A DNA stretch of 64,000 nucleotides from Muraenolepis orangiensis (lineage: Eukaryota; Chordata; Actinopteri; Gadiformes; Muraenolepididae). Shown piece after piece: positions 45,560 to 55,138 of this stretch. The position numbers were made by a program, and so were the translations under genes. Below the pieces are notes generated by a model, which worked only from the letters and a program-made list of their open reading frames with translations, did not search any database and was not told the DNA's origin. The DNA lies in the NCBI GenBank assembly GCA_027704905.1, contig CM051015.1, positions 21,728,460-21,792,459 of the forward strand, written 5' to 3'. Numbering within the stretch: the first letter of the stretch is position 1; each line of letters begins with the position of its first letter.

Positions 45560-48148
45560 TGTTTACCACGACCTCGGGGAGGTGTTCTCTAAACAACGGG
45601 CCATCTCCTTACCTCCTCACAGACCATATGACTGCGCCATCAATCTCCTCCCCGGCGCTTCTTTGCCGGTTAGGCGACTCTACAATCTGTCCCGGCCCGA
45701 GAGACAGACCATGGAGACCTACATTCACGACTCACTGGCAGCGGGCCTGATCAGACCCTCGTCGTCGCCTGTGGGTTCTGGGTTTTTCTTTATTACTAAG
45801 AAGGATAACTCGTTGAGGCCGTGTATCGATTTCCGGGGTCTAAACGATATCACCGTGAAAAACAAGTACCCCTTGCCACTCATCGACCCAGCCTTCGAGC
45901 CGCTCCGTCATGCGGCGGTGTTCTCCAAATTGGACCTCCGCAATGCCTTCCATCTCGTCCGGATCCAGGAGGGGGACGAGTGGAAGACAGCCTTCAACAC
46001 TGCATTGGGTCACTTCGAGTACTGGGTCATGCCCTTCGGTCTCACCAACGCCCTGGCAGTTTTCCAAGCTCTGGTGAACGACGTCCTTCGAGACAGCTGA
46101 ATCTGTTCGTGTTTGTCTACCTGGATGATATTTTGATCTTTTCAGGTAGTCAGAAGGAGCACGTTCAGCACGTTCGGTTGGTACTTCAGCGGCTATTGGA
46201 GAACAAGCTGTTCGTCAAGGCGGAGAAGTGTTCCACGTCAAGTCGGTGGCTTTTTTGGGATTCATAATCGAGCCTGAACAGGTTCGGTCGGATCCCGTTA
46301 AACGTCTGTTCACCTTGGCTCCAGTTCTGAGGCATCCGGATCCGGCGTGCCAGTTTGTGGTGGAGGTGGAGGCATCGGATTCCGGCGTTGGGGCCGTACT
46401 TTCTCAACGTTCCACGGGGGATCGGAAGACGCACCTTTGTGCATTTTATTCGAAGCGGCTGTCGTCCGCGGAGAGGAATTACGACGTGGGGAATCGGGAG
46501 CTCTTGGCAGTGGTTCTGGCCTTGGAGGAGTGGAGGCATTGGCTTGAGGGGGCCGAACAACCGTTCGTGGTCTGGACAGACCACAAGAACTTGGCCTACC
46601 TCCGCACCGTCAGGCGGCTCAACCCTCGACAGGCGCGGTGGGCGTTGTTGTTGTCCTGGGGAGGTTCAACTTCACGCTCACCTACCGGCCTGGATGTCGG
46701 AATGTCAAACCCGATTCTCTCTCTCGCCAGTGGGACGCCGAGAGGGATCTCGTCGAGCCAGAGACCATCCTGCCTCCGGTGTGCGTGATTGGGGCAGTCA
46801 CATGGGAGATCGAGGGTCTCGTCCGGCCGGCTCAGCGTGCTCATCCAGATCCAGGTAATGGTCCCGCTAACCGGCTGTTTGTACCCGATTCTGTTTGGTC
46901 CCGGGTGCTGCAGTGGGCTCATTCCTCCCGCCTGACCTGCCATCCCGGCTTTGCGCGGACCCTGTCCTCCCTCAGACAGAGTTTCTGGTGGCCTTCCATC
47001 TCCCAGGACACCCAGGCCTTTGTCACGGCCTGCACCGTCTGTGCACGCAGCAAGGCCTCACATCGACCTCCTGCGGGGTTGCTGCAGCCGCTGCCTATCC
47101 CTCGCCGGCCTTGGTCGCACATCGCGGTGGATTTCGGCACCGGTCTTCCGCCGTCGTCTGGTAATTCCACCATCCTTACCATCATCGACTTTTGTGCCGT
47201 TGCCCAAGCTTCCCTCGGCCAGGGAGACGGCGGACCTCCTGGTTCTGCAGGTATTTCGTCTGCACGGGATTCCTCTGGACATAGTTGCATCGCAGTTGTG
47301 GAAGGCGTTCTGCCAGGCCCTGGGTGCCACCGCCAGCCTCTCCTCCGGATACCATCCTCAGTCCAATGGACAAACGGAAAGAGCCAACCAGGACCTGGAA
47401 GCGGCTCTCCGCTGCGTCGCCGCGCCATCCGTCTTCATGGAGTTCCCACCTCCCTTGGGTGGAGTACGCCCACAACTCCCTGATCAGCGACGCCACGGGG
47501 ATGTCGCCGTTCCAGGCATCACTGGGCTATCAACCACCTCTGTTTCTCGTCCAGGAGGAGGAGATTGCGGTGCCGTCGGTACAGGCCCACCTCCAGCGCT
47601 GCCGCCGGATTTGGAGGACCGCACGGTCGGTGCTCCTTCGTACGGCCGATCGGATCCGGCGTTTAGCAGATCGTCGGAGGGTTCAGGCACCCGTCTATCG
47701 ACCTGGACAACAGGTATGGCTCTCCTCCCGTGACCTGCCACTACAGGTACAGTCCCGGAAGTTGGCTCCTCGTTACGTGGGACCATACACGGTGGACAAG
47801 GTCATCAATCCGGTTTCAATAAGGTTGAAATTGCCGCCAGCCATGAAGGTTCATCCCACCTTTCATGTCTACTTATTGAAACCCGTTTCTTCCAGTCCCT
47901 TGTGCCCTCCCACCGCACCCCCTCCCCCCTCCAGGATCATCGACGACCATCCCGCATACACGGTGAGAAAGATCCTAGACATCCGTCGCCGTGGCCGGGT
48001 TTTCCAGTACCTAGTGGATTGGGAAGGGTACGGCCCGGAGGAGCGGAGTTGGATTCCACGGCGGAATGTCCTGGATCTATCCCTCATCCGCAATTTTCAT
48101 CAGGAACATCCAAACAGGCCGAGTGGGGCGCCAGGAGGCACCCGTTGA
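45560..48148 (+). pseudogene. Gypsy pol: RT, RNase H, integrase, chromodomain (frameshifted)
   Basis: Order seen: RT (RPCIDFRGLND, FSKLDLRNAFHLVRI, MPFGLTNA, then after a frameshift the catalytic YLDDILIFS at about 46120); RNase H (EVEASDSGVGAVLSQ, RNYDVGNRELLAVVLALEEW, TDHKNLAYL); integrase (HPGFARTLSSLRQSFWWP with the HHCC region, VDFGTGLPPSSG, ATASLSSGYHPQSNGQTERA); and C-terminal chromodomain (ILDIRRRGRVFQYLVDWEGY, EERSWIPRRNV). Stop at 48146-48148. Frameshifts occur at about 46090, 46240, 46650, 47200 and 47400. The chromodomain, which directs integration to marked chromatin, places it among the chromoviruses. Confidence 0.93.
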
Positions 48149-48159
48149 GGGGGGGGTAC

Positions 48160-48752
48160 TGTCACGGTTACGGTGGTTGACAGGGGGCGTGGCCAGGCCG
48201 CGTGCGCTAGAGGCGCACACACACGCACCTGCCAACCATTACTGTGGCTAATTGCCAATGATCTCACCTGGGGGGGGCTATTTATACTGCGGCGTCAGTT
48301 AGAGACGTCGCTCGTTCGTACTGTGTTTAACCTGTACGCTACCAGTTCCCAGGTGACATTCATCCCTGGTTCTGATCACCCTGCTACGGACTATCGGAGA
48401 GATAGCCCGCCCATCTGCTGTTCCAGCCCCTCGTCGGTCCTGGAGTTCCGCCCGTCATCTACCTGTCGGTACGACGCCCCTCGACCTCCCGGTAACCTGA
48501 CCATCGCCTGTCCCCAACGATCCGTTCGCCTACTCCCTGTCGGTACGATGCACCTCGACCTCCCGGTAACCTGACCATCGCCTGTCCCCAACGATCCGTT
48601 CGCCTACTACCTGTCGGTACGACGCACCTCGACCTCCCGGTACCAGATCCATCGTCTGTCGTTGAAGTTACATACGCTTGTGTTCTGTGCCAAATAAAAC
48701 CCCTGTTCTCCCCTCTCTGGTCTCTGTCTGCGTTCTGGGTCCCACCTAACCA
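48160..48752 (+). repeat. 3' LTR of Gypsy 2
   Basis: Starts TGTCACGGTTACGG after GAGGGGGGGGTAC. It contains a TTTATACTGCGG box (about 48290), three diverged copies of a GACCTCCCGGTAACCTGACC unit and AATAAAACCCC (about 48693). It ends CCACCTAACCA. The 5' LTR copy stops matching about 205 bp before this end. Confidence 0.88.
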
Positions 48753-49171
48753 TGCGTCTGTTTGTGCGGCACTTGATACTGCGGTATCGCCTGCCTGACC
48801 GTAAAAGTGAGTACAGTTCGTGGCTGGGGTGGGCATTGTCTTTTATGATGTGTTTGGCCCAGTGACATGCGGTGAGGTTTCGTGGCTGGGGAGGCTCTGA
48901 CTCTCCGCACCACCCTTTGAAGCGCTCTGCGCTCGAGTGCGGTGCAGTTCCCGTACCAGGCGGTGATACACCCTGTAAGAACAATCTCGATGGTGCCATT
49001 ATAGAATGTTCTCAGGATGCGGGGGCCCATGCTGAATTTCTTCAGACGCCTGAGGAAATACAGGTGTTGTTGTGCCCTTTTCACCACGTGTGTGGTGTGC
49101 GTGGCATGTCAGTTCCTCGAAGATGTGCACGCCGAGGAACTTGAAGCTGCTGACCCTCTCTACTGCAACAC
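48753..49171 (-). mobile_element. L2-like LINE, RT C-terminus, second half of the split copy
   Basis: Resumes with CACTTGATACTGCGGTATCG, homologous to 62828 onward, and encodes on the minus strand VKRAQQHLYFLRRLKKFSMG and RTFYNGTIEIVLTGCITAWY. A deletion of about 70 bp is present near 48890 relative to the 62505-63400 copy. Confidence 0.9.
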
Positions 49172-49221
49172 CGCTTGCACTCAATTGAACAGAATGGAGG
49201 AGATGAGATTGAGTTTAGGGT

Positions 49222-49260
49222 TTCAGGGTTTCTGTGAGTTTATTTTACAGAAACCCTGAA
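49222..49260. repeat. Perfect 14-bp inverted repeat (hairpin)
   Basis: TTCAGGGTTTCTGT (49222-49235) and ACAGAAACCCTGAA (49247-49260), with an 11-nt loop. There is no surrounding element with which to explain it. Confidence 0.75.
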
Positions 49261-49299
49261 CAATGGGTTTCTGTGAAATAATATGATAATATGTAAAAA

Positions 49300-49520
49300 C
49301 AGTCTACTAAAAAAACACGACTAAAAACAGGTATAAAATAACTTATAGAGTAGGTATTAGATATGTGCAGAATGATAGGTATATTTATATAAATATATAT
49401 ATATATATACAAGGGAAGTATAGGTATTGAGCATGGGTATGCAGTTATATTTAACAGTTGAAGATTAATATATATGGTAAGTACAGTGAAAATGTAGATG
49501 ACTATCATACAGGTACATAG
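49300..49520 (-). repeat. Dispersed LINE 3'-UTR-like repeat, antisense
   Basis: TTGAGCATGGGTATGCAGTTATATTTAAC followed by TA-rich sequence and AGTACAG, the reverse of the family described at 10006. An imperfect (TA)n lies at 49396-49410. Confidence 0.55.
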
Positions 49521-49698
49521 GTATCAAATATTACAATATGTTCTGTATTATTGGTGGTTTAGAAAGATGATAATAGAAAAACTATAGTCAAATAATTATC
49601 AATCTAATTTGTTATGTAGGGTTAGGGTTAGGGTTATTTGTGTAGTATATATGATTGCATTTAACCAAGTAGTCATATATTAGTCATATATTCTTCAC

Positions 49699-49734
<36 letters not shown>

Positions 49735-49960
49735 GATGACATCATCGTCATATTGACTGCCACGTTGTCAGGGCCTCTGTGTGTATGAGTTGTTGCTCCC
49801 ATGCAGACACAGAGTTGAACTCGTCTTTGTTTTGTTTTGTTTATATATTTTACCGTTAGAAATTCTGAGCCCAAGAGCGCACTGTGTGGTATAGCATGAC
49901 TGCATGGCCCGTTCTAAGGACTGTACAGCATGCACAGAGACCACCAGTGGTTTGTGCAGG

Positions 49961-49999
49961 GTGCTAGTGTGGTTTTCCTGTGTACTCCTCATCAGTTAA
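49961..49999 (+). pseudogene. Decayed receptor leader exon, copy 3
   Basis: Homologous to the leader exons at 32579 and 34186, but the ATG is GTG and a TAA follows after 12 codons (LVWFSCVLLIS). The upstream marker TCTGAGCCCAAGAGCGCACTG (49864) is also shared. It lies 550 bp upstream of a receptor tail exon, the expected 5'-to-3' order. Confidence 0.55.
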
Positions 50000-50084
50000 G
50001 TGTTAGAATGTTCAGACCATTTACAACTGTTGATCTAACTGCACACCCCTGCTCACTACCTGTTGATACTTATATACTTACCTT

Positions 50085-50124
<40 letters not shown>

Positions 50125-50176
50125 GTTATATACAGTGCCTGGGCCAGAAACCAGGAAGTGTAAGGGGCAGAGTCAC

Positions 50177-50340
50177 ACAGTGTTTCCTGTTGGATACATT
50201 TGGATACATTCTTCTGAAGATAAACTCACTTGTGAGTGGCAACAGGTTTCAAAAGATGATTTAAACAAATGTATTACTACAGCGGCCAGTCTACCACACA
50301 GGTTTCATTTAAACCTTTACATACACTTTGTCTAAAGACT
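50177..50340 (+). repeat. 165-bp segment, duplicated at 51990-52150
   Basis: Both copies contain TTCTTCTGAAGATAAACTCACT and AGTGGCAACAGGTTTCAAAAG. One frame is open in both (EDKLT(C/R)EWQQVSKDDL..., ending YIHFV and stop). The EWxxV...L pattern is reminiscent of a Tc1 transposase C-terminus, but this is weak. The source is not identified. Confidence 0.5.
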
Positions 50341-50515
50341 TTTGGTGTCTCTTACTTACCTTTGTTGAACGCGCTATTGTAAGTTGCTTTGGACAAAAGT
50401 GTCTGCTTAGCTAAATGACTGAAATGTAATGTAATGTAATGATATAATGGCATAGCGGAGTGTACAGTTAGTTGATGATGTAATTGTAATATTAATATTC
50501 ATATATCTCTCTCAG

Positions 50516-50644
50516 GATGAAGATGACCTGTGTTACGCTGCACTGGATATCCCTCTAACTTCACAGAAACCTAAAAAGAAGAGAGTCCAAACTTCAGAGT
50601 TTTGCACCTACTCAGCCATCAATACTGAGAGGATGCGACCATGA
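50516..50644 (+). CDS. Complete Ig-receptor cytoplasmic-tail exon (ITIM), copy C
   Basis: Last coding exon: acceptor TATCTCTCTCAG, then 42 codons and TGA (50642-50644). It starts DEDDLCYAALDIPLTSQ, continues with a lysine-rich KPKKKR, and ends SEFCTYSAINTERMRP. LCYAAL is a consensus ITIM and CTYSAI a second, weaker tyrosine motif. Two-tyrosine tails of this kind are usual in teleost NITR/CD300-type receptors. The frame is intact. The first 50 bp and the upstream intron are nearly identical to copies A and B; after TTCACAGA the sequences are unrelated. No Ig or TM exon is present within the preceding 500 bp, so the gene around it looks incomplete. Confidence 0.75.
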   Translation, partial: DEDDLCYAALDIPLTSQKPKKKRVQTSEFCTYSAINTERMRP

Positions 50645-51600
50645 CCAAGTCTTTTTAATACAAACACAAGGGCTCTACTTTGTTAATATCGCGTCATCTT
50701 TATGCTGTAGTCCAGTAGTACTCTTTAGAAAATGCAGAAAAACATGTGATAAGTAAATGTGTCTGTCTAATGTGTCTTATCTATATTGATTGACCCCGTA
50801 AATCTTCTCTTCTTTTTATTTTGCCTCATCATCGCCCCCCATTTTAAAATAGTTTTAGGAAATGATCTTAAATGTACTGTGGCAAGTCGTCCACATAAGC
50901 TGTGAATACGACCATGCCCAGGCATTTTAAAAGACCATCAGATCTGTTGCCAATAAATGTGGAGAAATGTGGCCAATATCAGATTCCAGTGTCATTGTTT
51001 TGGTGCACAGGCCCTTGGCATGTCGGGCAGGCTCTACATTCAGCCAAAATAATATTAATATTAGTATAGAATTAAAAAAAAGTGTGGGCTATATGATTAT
51101 TCTAATATTAGTACTGTTAAAATACTTTTTTCTTTTACATTTTCACTGAATGAAATGAAATTAAATGTTTGAATCCCTGGACGTAAGTAGGACAAGATCA
51201 TACCAAAGCCACTCAGGCCCTGGTTGTCTGTGAGACTGTTTCACCACAGACCCTGGACTCTTTAAAGACAGGCCTAAACACATAGGACGGCTTGTTTATG
51301 TTAATATTAGTGTTCACTACTCTTAGTAATTAATAATTGTGTTTGTTTGCTATGTTTTAAACTTTGTAGCACTCTTGTAGCACTTTCATTTTTATATAAA
51401 TATATATATAATATATTATTATTTATACAATAATATATAAATAAAATGCATTATTATTATTATTATTATTTATTTATTATTATTATTATCAATACATCTT
51501 TCAACCAGAGGTCATGTTCTTTTAAGGAGGCCTTTATGTTGAATGGCTATAAGAAAAATTAAAGTATATTCCGCAAACTACAACTTATATATATATATAT
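50645..51600 (+). other. 3' UTR-like and AT-rich region after copy C
   Basis: No coding. It shares GAATCCCTGGACGTAAGTAG and the following about 60 bp with 19950-20010 after copy A. An ATT/TA-rich simple-repeat stretch lies at 51395-51640. Confidence 0.6.
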
Positions 51601-51649
51601 ATAAACTTATATATATATATTTATATATTTATATATATATTTATCTACA

Positions 51650-51866
51650 ACTGTTGATCTAATTGCACACCCCTGCTCACTACCTGTTGATACATCTTCA
51701 TCTACCTGTTGATACATCTACTGTTATTACATCTTATTTAACCACTGTATATTGTATATTACTATGCACTTTAATGTATCATTTGCACTCTGGTTAAATG
51801 ACAAATTATTTTTGGCTGTACTGTACTTGAATTTTAATTTAATGTAATCTAATCTAATCTAATGTT
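51650..51866 (+). repeat. Dispersed LINE 3'-UTR-like repeat, sense
   Basis: Contains ACACCCCTGCTCACTACCTG and TATGCACTTTAATG.., then CTGTACTGTACTTG.. and an (ATCTA)n end at 51845-51862. A short sense piece of the same family is at 50035-50115. Confidence 0.6.
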
Positions 51867-51926
51867 GATGAGGCAATGTTCATACATCTTTGAAAAAGAA
51901 GAGGTGGGAGAGAAGAGGAGATGAAT

Positions 51927-51931
<5 letters not shown>

Positions 51932-51990
<59 letters not shown>
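51932..51990. repeat. (AG)n microsatellite
   Basis: About 29 AG units. Confidence 0.97.
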
Positions 51991-51993
<3 letters not shown>

Positions 51994-53509
51994 CACAGTG
52001 TTTCCTGTTTTGTTTTGGATACATTCTTCTGAAGATAAACTCACTCGTGAGTGGCAACAGGTTTCAAAAGATGATTTAATCAAATGTATTACTACATCGG
52101 CCAGTCTACCACACAGGTTTCATTTAAACCTTTACATACACTTTGTCTAAGGACTTTGGTGTCAGGACAGGACATTTGAGCATGTCTTTAGTTTAGTTTG
52201 CTAGTGCTGGCCAGGTTTGTGTTTTCTGTTGCCCAAGGAGGGATACTGACCATGGGAAGACAATGCTATGTCTTTTGGTATTGGCCCTCTTCTGGATCCG
52301 AGATCAGTGGTCGGCCACATCACGTGTGTTGTTGTTCCACCGGTCAAGATGCCAGTCGTGATCCACTCCATGTAACACGCTACAGATCCCTGCCACTAGC
52401 AGCATCATTGATGGAAACACATTTGCAGTGCAAGAAAGTGAAACACGCTGTTCGCCCAGATTTGAGCTTGTCTAACGTGAGACTTTAGATTTTAATCTAA
52501 AGTCTGATTTGTGATTTGTTAATACAAAATAATTGTTAATAAGAAATGTATTAACAAAAAGATCATGAACCGTGCCGTTATATTCTACCCCCTGACATTC
52601 CATTGCTTGGCAACCCAGGCTGTGCAAGTACAGAAACGGTCAACAAATCATTATTTGAGTCATCTTACAGGTTCATAAAACCTCAACAGGTCTGGTGTCG
52701 ACTGGTGTTTATTAAAAAAATCAACAGATTCAGATATTCAGAATTCAGTAACCAAGGTTTGTTCCTCCATTTGTTTAGTTTGGTTTTGTCTGACCAACAT
52801 AATTAAATACATACAATCAAAAACTGGAACCAGTTCCTTAAATACAATTTACTCGATTTATTGACTTTTTAGTTTGAGGTTTGATTCCACTTTTGATAGG
52901 CTTTATCTCTAAACCAACACTAGCTGAAAATTATTAATGTTGTTAACGATCAAGCTTAACATACATGTTTGTCATAAAAAATGTTATCATTTAAATTAAA
53001 CAAACAAAGATATAGCGTGGATACATTTGTACACACCTGTGTTGATGAGCATTGAGAAAATCATAAAAAGACAAGACGGCAAGGATAATAACAGCTCCAC
53101 GCACGGTGTAGTCAGGCGAAAGACACTTTCACACAGTTGAACATGTTCATCTTCAACTGGAGAAAGGAAGTCTCTTGTCTGATACAGTTCAGGTAATGCA
53201 AACATCACATTGGGTCGACCGCTGGGGACGTTCATGTTTCTTGATGGCCTGATGGTGTGTGCGTTCCACACTTGTGCAGTGTCATCCAACTCCTTATACA
53301 TAATATACAAATACATAGAGGAAGAACTGTACATAAATATACTTAAATAGAGAATAGACCACTAAAATATAGCATCCACATGCCTCCCTCCCCTCCTCCT
53401 TTAAATCTCTCCTCTCTGACTCTCTCTGCCTCCTCCTCCTCTGACTCTCTTTAAATGCCCTCTATTCCCATTCCTCCTCCCTCACACACTCACCTAACAC
53501 ACTGTAAGC

Positions 53510-54340
53510 CATATCGTCAACAGGCGGCCCGCGGGCCATTGGTGGCCCGCCAGCAATAATATTTGGCCCGGAAGATTATTTTGAGAATAAAATAAAAATA
53601 TTATTTTGAGAATAAAATAAAAATATTATTTTGAGAATAAAATAAAAATATTATTTTGAGAATAAAATAAAAATATTATTTTGAGAATAAAATTAAAATA
53701 TTATTTTGAGAATAAAATTAAAATATTATTTTGAGAATAAAATTAAAATATTATTTTGAGATTATTATTATTATCATTTTTTTACAATATCGGACCGACA
53801 GCACATATAGGCTTTAATGTCCGAATCGAGAATGCAGTGACATTTTCCACCAGGGCTGAACTGGCCATCTGGCATACCCTGGGCCGACAGGCCTTTTGGG
53901 CCGACACAACTTGTTTGTCTTGTCTGATCTGTCCGGCCCATAAAACAGGTAGGTCGGCCCATTGTTTTTTTCTACGAGGCGATACGCAGGAACCACCCCC
54001 CCTGTCAACGTTCGCTGCTGATCGCAGCGAACCTAGCTCCCTAGCTCCCATGCTAGCTCCGTGTCTGCTCCTTGGCTACACCAGCACCTCGTGGTTCCGA
54101 GCCCGTCTCGTTGGGTACTAACAAGCAGGCTCACAAAACAAACTGTTAGTTGACTAGCAACATTTCTGACGTGCTATGCGAAAATGTATTAAACAGTTTA
54201 GAAAGAAATGCCAAAGTATTAGAACGTGTCACATGTTTTAACAATCAATTACTTAAATTAGCTTTTGATTATGTTCTGGCCCGCCATCTAGTGGCTCAGA
54301 AAAAAAATGTCCCAAGGCCAAACTTACTTGCCGACCCCTG
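53510..54340. mobile_element. Non-autonomous hAT element, 831 bp, with 8-bp TSD
   Basis: Perfect 8-bp TSD CTGTAAGC (53502-53509, 54341-54348). The right end, inverted, reads CAGGGGTCGGCAAGTAAG. The left end is a decayed match followed by GGCGGCCCGCGGGCC. The subterminal GGCCCGC repeats are typical of hAT. It contains no transposase, but has a minisatellite. Confidence 0.88.
53571..53762. repeat. 25-bp AT-rich minisatellite inside the hAT
   Basis: About 7.5 copies of TTATTTTGAGAATAAAATAA plus AAATA. A single A-to-T change marks the last three copies, showing the direction of expansion. Confidence 0.96.
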
Positions 54341-55138
54341 CTGTAAGCTATTAACCTGGATGAGCCCCATGCAACAAAACTGAAGGATGTTTTTGTCCAG
54401 AAACCCTCCATCAAAGAACCCGTTGTCTATCAAGTCTGCAAACAAGCATAACCAGAACTCCACGCACTGGCTGTGAAGAAACGCCCGGTAATGAATTCAA
54501 CTAGGACCGCCAGGTCAGAGTACTGTTGAACTTTCCTGACTAGCTGCCAGACTGTAGTCGAGGAATACAGGGGATATTCATCCAGGGCCGAAGCACAGGC
54601 TTCGGGTTCAATAACCCACTTAATGAACAGACAGGCAGGGTTTACTCCCGAGAGTGTTGGATATTTTGATAACTGATTGTACACTGTACATTGCTACTAC
54701 TCCCGTTCACTTCCAGATGCACACAGACGCTCGCTCATTGACCTCGTGCTTCCACACACACACGCCCGGCCCCCCTCTCTCTTAAAGGGATAGGCAGCCT
54801 TGCCCTACATGACCCTACTAGTATAACAGTACGCTGTGGGACGAGAGTGTCCCCTTGCGCTAAGGATTCTCTTCACATGTCTCTCGCCTATCTGACAACC
54901 GTGCCTGCTGCTAAGCACCAACTTAATTTCTTTATATTTTAGACCAATCTCAAAATAAAAGTCTATAAACTTCTCCCACGTATGTGTGGCCTCCATTGTT
55001 GGGGTTGAACTGACCTGGAAGTAGTAGCCTGCCTATGTTGAGCTATATTACGTTTTTGCAAGATCTTGCAAAAGTTTTGCGAAATCTCGCAAAAAGTATT
55101 TCTTAAAATGTTCCCATTCTATGTCCCTTCCCGGGCTC

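Larger units (their letters stand above)
52985..55000 (-). pseudogene. Integrase-type transposase, decayed (IS3EU/Ginger-like), interrupted by a hAT
   Basis: Minus-strand pieces in the expected order. The N-terminal helix-turn-helix region is at 54996-54830 (WEKFIDFYFEIGLKYKEIKL, ERHVKRILSARG). A middle piece is at 54684-54430. The C-terminal end is at about 53290-53130 (ELDDTAQVWNAHTIRPSRN, VPSGRPNVMFALPELY). The wording fits a family of fish integrase-core transposases with a rve domain between such ends. The central catalytic part is not recognisable, and the hAT element at 53510-54340 lies between the pieces. The family name is from memory and tentative. Confidence 0.5.

Noticed and set aside
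49618..49636. GGGTTAGGGTTAGGGTT, telomere-like repeat (also a shorter one at about 5428).
   Set aside because: Only about three units, as occurs by chance or within SINEs; no evidence of a telomere or fusion site.
50063..50335. Open frame VPGPETRKCKGQ...KLTCEWQQVSK as a possible Ig-domain exon.
   Set aside because: No cysteine pair with V-domain spacing. The duplicate at 51990 has R in place of the cysteine, and the pattern is at least as close to a transposase relic.
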